A stretch of 64,000 nucleotides of DNA, taken from NCBI RefSeq assembly GCF_002531825.1, contig NZ_NWSX01000012.1:62001-126000 (forward strand), in the 5' to 3' direction. Both the position numbers and the translations under genes were made by a program. Of the stretch, positions 15,745 to 25,113 are shown in pieces; positions within the stretch are counted from its first letter, which is position 1, and every line of letters starts with the position of its first letter. The notes beneath the pieces were generated by a model. It was given only the letters and a program-made list of their open reading frames with translations, was not told the origin of the DNA and did not search any database. The stretch is from Rhizobium sp. J15 (GTDB lineage: Bacteria; Pseudomonadota; Alphaproteobacteria; Rhizobiales; Rhizobiaceae).

Positions 15745-18700
15745 TCATGACGCCAGGCGCCATCCGGTTCCGGCCGCTTCGGTGGCGAAATCGTCGAAGG
15801 AGAGCGGCCGCGAGAATGCATAGCCCTGCAGGATATCGCAGCCGAGATCGCGCAGCAGTTCGGCATGGGCTGCCGTCTCTACACCTTCGGCCACGGTCTC
15901 GACGCCGAGCGAGCGGGCGATCTCGATGATCGAGCTGACGAGCGCGCGTTCCTGCGAGGAGCCGATGATCGGCTGCACCAGCTGGCGGTCGATCTTCAGC
16001 CGCTTGGGCTTCAGCTTGAGCAGGCTGACGATCGAGGTATGACCGGTGCCGAAATCGTCGATCTCGATATCGATGCCGAGCGCTTTGATGCGCTCGAGAT
16101 TGTGCGAGACGACGTCCTCGCTCTCGTCGAGGAAGATCGATTCCACCAGTTCGAAGGAAAGCTCGCCGGGACGGATATGCAGGTCGGCGAGCGATTCCAG
16201 CAGGCTGCCGTCATGCAGCCGCCGCGCCGAGACATTGACCGAGACCTTGGGAACGGCAATGCCGCGCGCGGCCCAGCGCATCCTGTCGCGCAGCGCCGCT
16301 TCCAGCACGATCCGGTCGAGCGTCTGCACGACGTTGATCTCGCCGGCGATGCGCAGGAACTTGTCGGGCGTCAGCAGCCCCTTGGACGGATGCTTCCAGC
16401 GCACCAGTGCCTCGACACCCGTCAGTTCCATCGTGCGGGCTGAGAATTGCGGCTGATACCAGGCGGTGAATTCGCCATTGTCGATGCCGGCGAGGATCTC
16501 GTCGGCCGTGCGCTTGGTGTTGACGATATCGGCCTGAAGATTGTGATTGAAGAATTCGAAGCGGTTGCGGCCCATGCTCTTTGCCCGATAGAGCGCGATA
16601 TCGGCATTGATCAGCACTTTGCGGGCATCGACATGGATGCCGTTTGCGAGCGCGACACCGATCGACACGCCGCAGCGGCAGGAGAAACCCTGGAAATCGA
16701 TCGGCTGGCGCATTTCCTCGATGATCCGCGCCGAGAGCTCGGCCATCTGCGCGTCGTCGACATCGACGGCGAGGATGACGAATTCGTCGCCGCCGATACG
16801 CGCGACGATATCGCTGCCGCGGACGTTCCTGGCGAGCACCCTCGAGGCGTGCACGAGCATGGCGTCGCCGGCGGCATGGCCGAGCGTGTCGTTGATTTCC
16901 TTGAAGCGGTCGAGGTCGATATGAAGGATCGCGAATTTCTGCCGCTGCAGGACGCCGTCTTTGGTCAGGGTTTCGAGCGCGATGTCGAGCTTGCGCCGAT
17001 TGGCGAGCGCGGTCAGCGGATCGTGCAGCGAGTTGTGTTCGATCCTGTTCTTGGCAAGCTCGAGCTCGATATTCTTGGCGACTGCCTCGTCCTTGGCTGC
17101 CTTCAGCCGGATCGTCATCAGCACGTCTTCGGTGGCGTCGAAGGCGATGCCCATGATCTTCATCTCGCCGCTCGCCGTCTGGTGGACCTTGCCGACCGAG
17201 CGTACGTAGCGCACCGAGCCGTCGCCCGCGATCACGCGGCAGACGAGGGTATGCGTATCGCCCGGCTGCTTGAAATAGCGCGCACTTTCGAGCGCCAGGC
17301 CCCGGTCCTCGGGATGGATGCAGCCGAGCCATGTCTCCTCGGTCATGAAGCCGTGGCGGGGTTCGAGCCCGTAGAGCTCGTACATTCGCTCGTTCCAGAT
17401 CGAACCGCCCCGATGGGGCCGCGCCTCCCAAATGCCGCACTGATAGGAATTGAGCGCCAGATCGAGCCGGCTCGAAAGCTCGGCGAGCTGCCCCTCGCGG
17501 CTCGAAAGCTCTTCGAGCGCCAGCTCCAGCTCGGCATTCTTGACCTCGCTCGTATCCTTGGCCCGGCGCAGATTGTCGGTCGTCTCCGCATCGGCAGTCA
17601 CGTCCCAGACAATGCCGATCGTCTTGCCCGTGCCGCCGGCATCCGTATAGAAGGCGCCGACCGAGCGCAGGTGGCGGATGCCGCCACCGGCAAGCATGAC
17701 GCGGTATTGCCCCGTGCAGGCGGCGCCGGCGATGCTGCAGCTGAAGAAATGCACTTCGGCAATTTCGCGGTCGTCGGGCAGGATCGCCGCCAGCCATTCG
17801 TCGAGCGGCCTGGCTCCTTCTTCCGCCGTCTTGCCGTGCAGGGCTGCGGCACGGGCGTCCCAGAGCACGCTATTGGCGTGATCCTGCAGTTCCCAGATGC
17901 CGATATTGGAGGATTCAAGTGCCAGATTGAGCCGCTGCGACAGTTCCAGCAGTTTTGCTTCGCGCGTCTCCAGCTCGGTGATGTTGCGGTTGCGTTCGCC
18001 GAGCAGCAGCGTCACGAAGAAGATCGGGATGATGATGATGCAGCCGGCGGCGAGGACGATCAGGCGCAGCTCGGTCCGGTTCTCCGGGATTGCCTCCCAG
18101 CCGCCGGTCGGCACGGCGGAAACCTCCCACTTGCCCCCGGCAAAGGCGATTTTCCGGCGCACCGGATCCTTGCCGTCCATATCGGGCGGGCCGAAGAAAG
18201 GTGCCACTGCCGCGCCTGCCGTGCCGATATCCCGGATGGCGATCGAGAGATGATCGAGATGCGGATAGCGTTCCTGGTTCTCGCGGTCGCGGGCCGGCAG
18301 CAGCCCCGCCGCCTCATAAAACATCTTCTGGTCGATGGTGACTTCGACCGCGCCCCAGATCCGCCGCTCGCCGTTCTCCTTGACGAAGACGGGGAAGAAG
18401 ATGGCGAAGGCATCCCGCCCGTCGGCCTGGATCGGACCATAAAAACGCGCTGTCTGATCGCCGGCCGCCGTCGTCATTGCCTGGCGCGAGAAGAGGGCCT
18501 CGCGAACGTCGCGGCCTATACGCTCGCTCCCCGATTGCGGCGGATGAACGTCTTTGACGATGAAGTCGGGTGCGACGGCGATATGAATGAAAGGCGGGTT
18601 CTGGATCAGCAGCCAGTTGATCTGGCGTTCCATTTCCTCCCCATTCGCGGTGCTGGTGAGGGAGATCAGGTTCGAAAGATCGCGGACGATGCTAAGGTCC

Positions 18701-18915
18701 ATGCTGATCTGCGCCATGACGCGGGCGCGAATGAGATTCGTCTCGTTTTCGGTGCGGATATGAAGTTCGCGTACATAAGACGCAGTATTGGCCCGGTCGA
18801 GAGCGACGCCCACCATGATAACGACGAGGGCGGCAAGCGACGAAACCAGAAAAGAGACGCGGGTATTCTTCAACACGCGCCGAAACTGCTTGTTGTCGCC
18901 CAGCCTGGATAGCAA
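15745..18915 (-). CDS. Membrane sensor with CHASE-like, two PAS, GGDEF and EAL domains
   Basis: A 1056-residue bifunctional cyclic-di-GMP protein. A transmembrane helix (about 18-40), an extracytoplasmic sensor region and a second helix (about 285-310) are followed by two PAS/PAC units, GGDEF and EAL. The GGDEF site is intact (RIGGDEFVIL) and has an inhibitory RGSD five residues upstream; the EAL site is intact (GVEALVRW, NVSARRL, DDFGTGHTS, EGVET). It could therefore both make and degrade c-di-GMP. The start is TTG 18915 with GAGGG seven bases upstream, since no ATG precedes the first membrane helix. It ends 177 bases before aroC and is probably a separate unit. Confidence 0.92.
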   Translation of the reverse strand: MLSRLGDNKQFRRVLKNTRVSFLVSSLAALVVIMVGVALDRANTASYVRELHIRTENETNLIRARVMAQISMDLSIVRDLSNLISLTSTANGEEMERQINWLLIQNPPFIHIAVAPDFIVKDVHPPQSGSERIGRDVREALFSRQAMTTAAGDQTARFYGPIQADGRDAFAIFFPVFVKENGERRIWGAVEVTIDQKMFYEAAGLLPARDRENQERYPHLDHLSIAIRDIGTAGAAVAPFFGPPDMDGKDPVRRKIAFAGGKWEVSAVPTGGWEAIPENRTELRLIVLAAGCIIIIPIFFVTLLLGERNRNITELETREAKLLELSQRLNLALESSNIGIWELQDHANSVLWDARAAALHGKTAEEGARPLDEWLAAILPDDREIAEVHFFSCSIAGAACTGQYRVMLAGGGIRHLRSVGAFYTDAGGTGKTIGIVWDVTADAETTDNLRRAKDTSEVKNAELELALEELSSREGQLAELSSRLDLALNSYQCGIWEARPHRGGSIWNERMYELYGLEPRHGFMTEETWLGCIHPEDRGLALESARYFKQPGDTHTLVCRVIAGDGSVRYVRSVGKVHQTASGEMKIMGIAFDATEDVLMTIRLKAAKDEAVAKNIELELAKNRIEHNSLHDPLTALANRRKLDIALETLTKDGVLQRQKFAILHIDLDRFKEINDTLGHAAGDAMLVHASRVLARNVRGSDIVARIGGDEFVILAVDVDDAQMAELSARIIEEMRQPIDFQGFSCRCGVSIGVALANGIHVDARKVLINADIALYRAKSMGRNRFEFFNHNLQADIVNTKRTADEILAGIDNGEFTAWYQPQFSARTMELTGVEALVRWKHPSKGLLTPDKFLRIAGEINVVQTLDRIVLEAALRDRMRWAARGIAVPKVSVNVSARRLHDGSLLESLADLHIRPGELSFELVESIFLDESEDVVSHNLERIKALGIDIEIDDFGTGHTSIVSLLKLKPKRLKIDRQLVQPIIGSSQERALVSSIIEIARSLGVETVAEGVETAAHAELLRDLGCDILQGYAFSRPLSFDDFATEAAGTGWRLAS

Positions 18916-19160
18916 GATAAGACCCTCGTGTTCGCGAGCAACTGTAGGGCCCGAGGGTTAATTTACGCTTGCCCGCATTCGATGCCGGACAGTTCGGGGA
19001 GGAGGAGAAAGACACGGTTAACGCGCTGTCTTGATTATATTTAAAATCCTATTCATCAATTGGGCGGGAAAAGCCATTCTTACGGGCAATTTTCGCCATA
19101 TTCAGGAGCTTATCTGTGGCCGGTCATGTTCTCGTGCAGCGCTTCAAAAGGATTGTCGCC

Positions 19161-19421
19161 ATGCGTTTCGTCGTCGCCACGCTTTTGGCTACAGCAAGCT
19201 TCCTGTCGCCGATGAGCGGCTTTGCCGAGAGCGCCGATGTGGAGGCGACGATCAAGAAGGTCGATACGGCAAATCTCGTGCTGACGCTCGATGACGGCAA
19301 GACCTATCAGGCGCCCGAGGAATTCAATTTCGACGGTCTCGAAGCCGGCGTGAAGGTGATCGTCTTCTATACCGAGGTCGACGGAAAGCGCGTCATCAAC
19401 GATCTCGATATCGTCAAGTAG
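19161..19421 (+). CDS. DUF1344 family exported small protein
   Basis: An 86-residue protein with a signal peptide (MRFVVATLLATASFLSPMSGFAES, likely cut after the FAES region) and a short beta-rich domain typical of DUF1344: VEATIKKVDTANLVLTLDDG and YQAPEEFNF. It is predicted periplasmic, with unknown function. I chose ATG 19161, with AAAGGA eight bases upstream, over an in-frame GTG at 19116. The gene is divergent from the large EAL gene; the 245-base gap between them is AT-rich near 19035 and probably holds its promoter. Confidence 0.78.
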   Translation: MRFVVATLLATASFLSPMSGFAESADVEATIKKVDTANLVLTLDDGKTYQAPEEFNFDGLEAGVKVIVFYTEVDGKRVINDLDIVK

Positions 19422-19519
19422 GCGGGCTTGACGGAGGCGCGTCGCGTAGGATTATGCGGCGTGCCTTCCTTTGACCGCATCCCATTGTCCCGACATAGCT
19501 GCATAAGCCTAGACGATGC

Positions 19520-20110
19520 TTACAGCCAGGCGATCGTCCGCTCGCCGGTGTCGATCCTGACGATCTGATCCTGCGGGATCCCGCCTTCGGCAGCGGTGCT
19601 CTTCGGCAGGTCGGCGATCATCTGGAACAGCGTTCGGATGACGCCGCCATGGGTGACGCAGACCGTCGGGCGATCGACGGAACTCAGCCATGAGCCGGTG
19701 CGCCAGGATAGGATTTCATAGCTTTCCGCGTCGTCGCCCGGCGGGATGAAGTCCCATTTCGAGGCGTTGCGTTCGGCCACCCTTTCGCGCTGCGTCGCCT
19801 TCAATTCCTTGAGCGTCGAGCCTTCCCACTCGCCGAAGGATATCTCCACCAGCCTGGGATCGGTGCGGTAGGCGAGCGGCGGCAGCCCCATTGCGGCGCG
19901 CATGATCTCCATGGTCGCGCGCGTGCGCCCGAGCGGGCTTGCGACGAAATCGAATTCGCCGACCGTGTCGCCGAGGATTTCCGCAAGGGCAATGCCGTTC
20001 TGCCGGGCCTGCTCGAGGCCGACGGCATTCATCGGAACGTCCTTCTGACCCTGCAGGCGGCGCTCGGCATTCCAGTCGGTCTGGCCGTGTCTGATCACGT
20101 AGATAAGCAC
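19520..20110 (-). CDS. Histidine phosphatase superfamily (phosphoglycerate-mutase-like)
   Basis: A 196-residue cytoplasmic protein. VIRHGQTDWN at residue 5 provides the phosphate-accepting His, and VTHGGVIRTL near 150 the second catalytic His, as in the branch-1 phosphatases such as PhoE/GpmB. The substrate is unknown. The start is GTG 20110 with CGGAG upstream. It follows fabI by 25 bases on the same strand, so the pair is probably an operon, although a functional link is not evident. Confidence 0.9.
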   Translation of the reverse strand: MLIYVIRHGQTDWNAERRLQGQKDVPMNAVGLEQARQNGIALAEILGDTVGEFDFVASPLGRTRATMEIMRAAMGLPPLAYRTDPRLVEISFGEWEGSTLKELKATQRERVAERNASKWDFIPPGDDAESYEILSWRTGSWLSSVDRPTVCVTHGGVIRTLFQMIADLPKSTAAEGGIPQDQIVRIDTGERTIAWL

Positions 20111-20135
20111 GGTCTCGGCTCCGTTTATGGAGAAA

Positions 20136-20954
20136 TCAGTCCTTGACGACCGAAATGTCGGGTGCGTCGACCGCCTTCATGCCGATGACATGATAACCGC
20201 TGTCGGCGTGGTGAACTTCGCCCGTGACGGAGCGTGACAGATCGGAGAGGAGATAGAGGCCGACATCGCCGACTTCCTCGATGGTGACGGTACGGCGCAG
20301 CGGCGCATTGTACTCGTTCCACTTCAGAATGTAGCGGAAATCGCCGATGCCCGAGGCTGCGAGCGTCTTGATCGGTCCGGCCGACACGGCGTTGACGCGG
20401 ATGTTCTGTGGCCCGAGGTCGACGGCGAGGTATTTGACGCTGGCTTCGAGCGCGGCCTTGGCGACGCCCATGACGTTGTAGTTCGGCATCACCTTTTCCG
20501 CACCGTAATAGGTGAGGGTGAGCATCGAACCGCCTTCCGTCATCAGCTTCTCGGCGCGGCGTGCGACCGAGGTGAAGGAATAGACGGAGATCTGCATCGT
20601 CTTGGCGAAGTTGTCGGCCGAGGTGTCGACGTAGCGGCCGGTCAGCTCGTCCTTGTCGGAGAAGCCGATCGCGTGCACGAGGAAGTCGATCTTGCCCCAC
20701 AGCTTCTCGACGTTTGCGAAAACCTCGTCGATGGTGGATTCGTCGGCGACGTCGCAGTGGCCGACGAGCGTCGCGCCGATTTCAGCCGCGAGCGGCTCGA
20801 CGCGCTTCTTCAGCGCATCGCCCTGATAGGTGAACGCGACCTCTCCGCCCTGTGCATGAATGGCCTTGGCAATACCCCACGCAATCGAACGATTGTTGGC
20901 GACACCCATGATGACGCCGCGTTTGCCTGCCATGAGGCCGGATGCTTGAGCCAT
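20136..20954 (-). CDS. fabI: Enoyl-[acyl-carrier-protein] reductase (NADH), FabI
   Basis: A 272-residue short-chain dehydrogenase of the FabI type, which reduces trans-2-enoyl-ACP in fatty acid synthesis. The nucleotide site reads GVANNRSIAWGIAKA, and the active site has TYYGAEK followed by the Y-x6-K of YNVMGVAK, spaced as in FabI rather than ordinary SDRs. I chose ATG 20954 (MAQASGLMAGKRG) with AGGGAGCG upstream; a longer frame to 21014 lacks one. It lies between the DnaJ-like gene and the phosphatase gene on the same strand. Confidence 0.95.
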   Translation of the reverse strand: MAQASGLMAGKRGVIMGVANNRSIAWGIAKAIHAQGGEVAFTYQGDALKKRVEPLAAEIGATLVGHCDVADESTIDEVFANVEKLWGKIDFLVHAIGFSDKDELTGRYVDTSADNFAKTMQISVYSFTSVARRAEKLMTEGGSMLTLTYYGAEKVMPNYNVMGVAKAALEASVKYLAVDLGPQNIRVNAVSAGPIKTLAASGIGDFRYILKWNEYNAPLRRTVTIEEVGDVGLYLLSDLSRSVTGEVHHADSGYHVIGMKAVDAPDISVVKD

Positions 20955-21075
20955 ATTTCGCTCCCTAGGAATCTGATCGATCCTGCCTATGGCATAGGCC
21001 GTTAATCGGTTCAAGCTTGGCCGAGATCATCAACTGTTAGGTATCGTAACAAAGGGTGCGAATGTCATAAAAATT

Positions 21076-22275
21076 TCACAGGAACAGGCCTTCGCGCATG
21101 CTCCGCATGAGATCGGTGACTTTGTCGTCGGGTTTTTCCCACAGCATGATGCGCAATTCGACGACCAGATCGCCCCTTCCGCCTTCTTCGCGGGGCAGAC
21201 CCTGACCGGCAATCCGGATCGTCTTGTCCGAGCCGGACCATGCGGGCACCGTCACGTTCAGCGGCCCGTTCGGGCCATCGATGTGCGCCTCGGTGCCGAG
21301 CACGGCATTTTCGATGCTGAGCGGCAATACGGCGTGCAGATCGAAACCGTCGACCCTGAAACGCGGATCGGGCGCGATACGGATGGCGATGACGGCGTCG
21401 CCGCGCTGCATGCCCGGCAGCTTGAAACCCTGTCCCTTGAGCCGCACCTCATGGCCGTCCGTGGTGCCGGCCGGCAGGGCGAAGCCGATTTCGCGCCCCT
21501 CCGGCAGCGAGGCGGTAACCCAGCTGCCCTTGAGCACGTCGTCGATCGTGACCGTCGCTGTCGCCACCTCGTCAGGCGCCTTTTCGGCAGCCGCATCCTT
21601 GGCCCCGGTGAAACGGCGCACCAGCGACGTCAGAATGCTGAGCGGCAGCGACAGGTTGGCGCCGGCATTGGCCGCGGTGTCGCCGGGCTCGCCGTCGCCC
21701 TTCATGTCGTTCTCGGCGGTCTCGCCATCCGGGCGCTTGCCGGCCTCGGCCTGCGTCTGGCTCTGTGTTTGCTGCTGCGGGGCCTGCTGATATGGAGCCT
21801 GCTGATAGGGAGCCTGCTGGGCGCGGCTCTGCGCCTGGCCGCCGGCAGCCGCACGCGCGCCGAAGATGCGCTCCACCATTTCTTCAGCGGCTTCGCCGGA
21901 GCCGGCCTGTTGCTTGGCGCTGTCGGCAGCCGCCTTCTGGGCGGCGCGCGCCAGCTCTTCCATCACACGTTCGGCATTGGCCTGCGCCGCCTTGGCGCGG
22001 ACGGCGGCTTCGCGGGCAGCCTGGCGCTGCTGCATGATCGTTTGTTCCTGCTTCTTGGCTTCCGCCATGCGCACGGCATTGTCGAACAGGCTGCGCTTGC
22101 GCGGATCCTTCAGCGTCTCGTAAGCGCGGCCGATTTCGGCGAACCGGGCGGCCGCCGTCGGATCGTCCCTGTTATGATCGGGATGGACGGCTTTGGCCAT
22201 GTTGCGCCAGGCCGCCTTGATCTCGTCTGCCGCCGCGTCGCGCTTGACGCCAAGAATCTTATAAGGATCGCGCAT
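21076..22275 (-). CDS. DnaJ-family co-chaperone (type II, CbpA-like)
   Basis: A 399-residue protein with an N-terminal J domain (DPYKILGVKRDA, HPD in KAVHPDHNRDD). A long Ala/Gln-rich charged linker (about 75-215) follows, then a C-terminal substrate-binding region (KGSWVTASLPEGREIGFALPAG; GFKLPGMQRGDAVIAIRIAPDPRF). The zinc-finger repeats of true DnaJ are absent. The linker contains a perfect tandem (QQAPY repeated) and looks disordered. It would stimulate DnaK ATPase. The gene is on the same strand as fabI with a 121-base gap. Confidence 0.9.
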   Translation of the reverse strand: MRDPYKILGVKRDAAADEIKAAWRNMAKAVHPDHNRDDPTAAARFAEIGRAYETLKDPRKRSLFDNAVRMAEAKKQEQTIMQQRQAAREAAVRAKAAQANAERVMEELARAAQKAAADSAKQQAGSGEAAEEMVERIFGARAAAGGQAQSRAQQAPYQQAPYQQAPQQQTQSQTQAEAGKRPDGETAENDMKGDGEPGDTAANAGANLSLPLSILTSLVRRFTGAKDAAAEKAPDEVATATVTIDDVLKGSWVTASLPEGREIGFALPAGTTDGHEVRLKGQGFKLPGMQRGDAVIAIRIAPDPRFRVDGFDLHAVLPLSIENAVLGTEAHIDGPNGPLNVTVPAWSGSDKTIRIAGQGLPREEGGRGDLVVELRIMLWEKPDDKVTDLMRSMREGLFL

Positions 22276-22608
22276 GTAAACCGCCGGTGTTGTGATGCGG
22301 CAGGCCCATGTCCTTGCCCGGCATCCCCGCCCAATATCTAAAGTCCAATATCAACTCGTCAGCCGCCACCCGCCGCAAAGGCAGGGAGAGCCGTTCTCAG
22401 CCCCGATCGTGCGGCCGAGTTGCTAATCACTTCTTATTTCTATTGGGAGACAGGAGATGTTTTGCCCCGAATGGTTAGCTCTTTGCTAAGCATTCGGCAG
22501 AACGCGACCGGCCGTTAACTTCCGGAGCGCCGTGATTCTTTCTGGCGCGCAAAGACGCCGCAGGGCTTTGGCTTGTGCGGTAGGGGAGGGGTGATTCCCG
22601 GGGATCAA
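22276..22608. other. 333-base intergenic region with a long imperfect hairpin
   Basis: This is the promoter side of the DnaJ-like gene. At 22467-22497, CCGAATG-G-TTAGC and GCTAA-G-CATTCGG pair as 12 base pairs with one mismatch around loop TCTTT. It has no T run on either strand. A ten-residue frame with AGGAG directly before its ATG (22457-22489) overlaps the left arm but leads into no plus-strand gene. I see no other gene here. Confidence 0.5.
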
Positions 22609-23067
22609 TCAGCTTTCCGGCTGGAAGCTCAGGAGCTGCCAGTTGCCGCCGCCGACGAGGCAGGTCTTGCCGTAGAATTTGGCGATGCCGACATAGGAAT
22701 GGCGCGTCGTGCGGAACTGGCGGCAGACCTGGCCGGATTCATTGTTCTCGACGATCGTATCGATGACGCCGGCGCTGCCCGTCGATGCATTCGCCCAGGG
22801 GAGCGGCTGGCCTTCAAGCTTATGCACGTCGGCCGAGGTCACGGCGTTGCGCACGGTCATTTCGTCGGAGAGCGTATCGGTGCTCGGCGGCGTCTGCGGC
22901 ACGGTTCCGGTTGCCACCGACCGGTCGACCTTGGCTTCACTCAGAAAATCCATCCCGCCTGCAAGGCAGCCGGAAAGCGACAGCATCGCGATGCCCATGA
23001 CCAAGAACGCGCTGCCGCGTCGCCGCAGGGCCTTTGTATGGCGATATGACTTTGCTATGACTTCCAC
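22609..23067 (-). CDS. RT0821/Lpp0805-like surface lipoprotein
   Basis: A 152-residue protein with an arginine-containing N-terminus, a hydrophobic segment and a lipobox (LSLSGC near residue 34), so it is predicted to be a lipoprotein. The C-terminal half (LPWANASTGSAGVIDTIVENNESGQVCRQFRTTRHSYVGIAKFYGKTCLVGGGNWQL) matches the pattern of the RT0821/Lpp0805 family related to rickettsial 17-kDa antigens. The start is GTG with AGGA upstream. It is divergent from pdxH. Its role is presumably in the envelope and is otherwise unknown. Confidence 0.78.
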   Translation of the reverse strand: MEVIAKSYRHTKALRRRGSAFLVMGIAMLSLSGCLAGGMDFLSEAKVDRSVATGTVPQTPPSTDTLSDEMTVRNAVTSADVHKLEGQPLPWANASTGSAGVIDTIVENNESGQVCRQFRTTRHSYVGIAKFYGKTCLVGGGNWQLLSFQPES

Positions 23068-23132
23068 CCTGCATCCTGTCCAGTTATGAAAAGCTGGGCG
23101 ATTTTTGAATAATCCGGGGCATTTGAGCTAAT

Positions 23133-23753
23133 ATGTCGGCAAACGAGTTAACAAGCGGTGACTTTACCGAAAGTGGCGAGCCCTTCAAGCTTTTTGCCGA
23201 ATGGCTGAAAGAAGCGGAGGCTTCCGAGCCCAACGATCCCAATGCCGTGGCGCTCGCCACGGTCGATGAGGATGGTCTTCCCAATGTCCGCATGGTTCTC
23301 CTGAAGGGATTCGATGACGACGGTTTCGTCTTCTACACCAATTTCGAGAGCCAGAAAGGTCGTGAAATCTTGGGGCAGAAAAAAGCCGCCATGTGTTTCC
23401 ACTGGAAAAGCCTGCGCCGCCAGGTCCGGCTGCGCGGCCCGGTCGAGATCGTGACCGATGGCGAGGCGGACGCCTATTTCAAAACACGCGCCCGCGGCAG
23501 CCGCATCGGCGCCTGGGCGTCCAAACAGTCCCGCCCGCTCGAAAGCCGGTTTGCGCTGGAGAAGGCCGTGGCGGAATATACCGCGCGTTATGCCCTCGGC
23601 GATATCCCGCGCCCCGCCCACTGGTCCGGTTTCCGCATCCGCCCCACCTCGATCGAATTCTGGAAGGACCAGAAATTCCGCCTGCACGATCGCATCGAAT
23701 TCCGCCGGCCGTCGCCGGAAGGCGAATGGGAAAAGGTGAGAATGTATCCCTGA
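23133..23753 (+). CDS. pdxH: Pyridoxamine 5'-phosphate oxidase
   Basis: A 206-residue FMN enzyme that oxidises pyridoxamine- or pyridoxine-phosphate to pyridoxal phosphate. Signatures are [20 protein letters not shown], the FMN-binding stretch [25 protein letters not shown], and the C-terminal [18 protein letters not shown] with the substrate-binding Arg residues. The length is normal. It is preceded by 65 bases shared with the divergent lipoprotein gene and ends five bases before the convergent polysaccharide deacetylase. Confidence 0.95.
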   Translation: MSANELTSGDFTESGEPFKLFAEWLKEAEASEPNDPNAVALATVDEDGLPNVRMVLLKGFDDDGFVFYTNFESQKGREILGQKKAAMCFHWKSLRRQVRLRGPVEIVTDGEADAYFKTRARGSRIGAWASKQSRPLESRFALEKAVAEYTARYALGDIPRPAHWSGFRIRPTSIEFWKDQKFRLHDRIEFRRPSPEGEWEKVRMYP

Positions 23754-23758
23754 CGGGC

Positions 23759-24811
23759 TTACCGGCCCATGAGCTTCAGCGGTATGCCGGAGGCGAGTGC
23801 GGAGACGTAGCGTCGCTTCTGGTAGAAGCCGTTGAGCGAAATGCGCGGCAGATAGGTCGTCCGGCCGACAGCCGGTAGCCCCGGCTGCGTGGTGACGGCG
23901 ACCCCAAAGCCGAGATTGCCGGCAATCCGCGCCTCGCGGCCGGTCGCGGCCTCAGGCGTGCCGTAGGGATAGGCGATCGTCGTCGGGCGATTGCCGGTCA
24001 GCGCCTCGATGTAATCGGCCGACACCTGCATCTCGATTCTCGCTTCGGCTTCCGGCAGGCGGGCAAGCGCGCGATGGCTAATCGTATGCGCGCCGAGCGC
24101 TGCGAGCGGACGCCCGGCGAGCCATTGCAGCTCGCCGGGACCCATCACCAGGTCGCGCGTGATATCCGTCGGCTCGATGCCATTCTCCCGCGCCAGCAGG
24201 TCGATGGCGGCGACGGCGCGGGCCTCGTCGGAGCGGTGGATATAGGCGGCGAAACGGTCGAAGGCATTCCATTGCTGCTGCGGGTTGTCGAGCCCGAGGC
24301 GCTCCTTGCCGCGGCCGAAATCGAAACGCAGCTCCGGCGCCTGGCGCAGCAGGATGGCGAGCGTTTCCCACCAGATGCTGTGCGAGCCCTCGGCAAACCC
24401 TTCGGCGACGAACACCGTGAACGGCGCCTGATGCCGCTCGAAGACCGGCAGCGCGTGCTCCAGATTGTTGCGGTATCCATCGTCGAGCGTGAAGGCTGCG
24501 AATGGCCGCGCACCCTCGGGCTCCGCCAGCAATGCCGGCACCGCATCGAGCGGTACGAAGCGGTAGCCTTCCCGCCTCAGCTGCCGCAGTGTTCCATCGA
24601 GAAAGCCGGGCGTGATTTCGAGATGCGCGTTCGGCTCGAAGGCCTGGGGCGCGTGCGGACGGACATGATGCAGCGTGAAGACGACGCCGCGACCGCGCGC
24701 CGCGCGCATCCGGCCGGCCGAGGCGAGAAACCAGGATGCCTCCAGCCCGGCGGCGATCGCCGCGCGTTTTGCCAGTCGCTTCCATTGTCCCGTCATGCGG
24801 CGCCCGCCCAT
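23759..24811 (-). CDS. Polysaccharide deacetylase family protein
   Basis: A 350-residue protein with a NodB-homology domain. Its metal and catalytic residues are present: AFTLDDGYRNN (Asp-Asp) near residue 125, GAHTISHRAL (the H-x3-H pair) near 235, and YPYGTPEA near 275. A hydrophobic stretch near residue 20 may anchor it. Such enzymes remove N-acetyl groups from cell-surface glycans; this one is not in a nodulation or exopolysaccharide cluster, so the substrate is open. ATG 24811 and ATG 24796 are both possible starts; neither has a strong ribosome site. Confidence 0.87.
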   Translation of the reverse strand: MGGRRMTGQWKRLAKRAAIAAGLEASWFLASAGRMRAARGRGVVFTLHHVRPHAPQAFEPNAHLEITPGFLDGTLRQLRREGYRFVPLDAVPALLAEPEGARPFAAFTLDDGYRNNLEHALPVFERHQAPFTVFVAEGFAEGSHSIWWETLAILLRQAPELRFDFGRGKERLGLDNPQQQWNAFDRFAAYIHRSDEARAVAAIDLLARENGIEPTDITRDLVMGPGELQWLAGRPLAALGAHTISHRALARLPEAEARIEMQVSADYIEALTGNRPTTIAYPYGTPEAATGREARIAGNLGFGVAVTTQPGLPAVGRTTYLPRISLNGFYQKRRYVSALASGIPLKLMGR

Positions 24812-24872
24812 TTGAGCAATTCCGACAAAAATGCGCAGTGCCTTTGCATCAGGAATGCGTGAAAACGAAGAG

Positions 24873-24909
24873 AGAGCATTTTCGGCTTGGAGAAATCGGA
24901 AAATGCTCT
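24873..24909. repeat. Inverted repeat in the 302-base gap before the carboxypeptidase gene
   Basis: AGAGCATTTTC and GAAAATGCTCT form a perfect 11-base stem around a 15-base loop. It sits 62 bases upstream of the polysaccharide deacetylase and 205 bases upstream of the carboxypeptidase. It lacks a T run on either strand. It may be a dispersed rhizobial palindrome or a regulatory site. The rest of 24812-25113 shows no gene. Confidence 0.55.
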
Positions 24910-25113
24910 AGGTTTGCCGAAACTAGCAGGCGCAACTTAAGCCTTGCTGAATCCCGACATAGCACAGGTTTCTTCATGCCTTGTTAACCAAGACGATGAA
25001 AAGACTAGAAAATTAGTAGGCGTTGCCTCAAAGTCGCGCCAAACTTGCGGCTTCTGTCACATTACGGCACAAGTGCCGGTCTTATCGAGAGCCAGCGCAT
25101 TGAGGGGAAGTGC

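Noticed and set aside
16447..18912. Very long open frame (over 800 codons) on the plus strand
   Set aside because: It is antisense to the PAS-GGDEF-EAL gene, whose protein shows every domain motif. High GC makes long antisense frames common here, and the plus-strand product has no recognisable motif.
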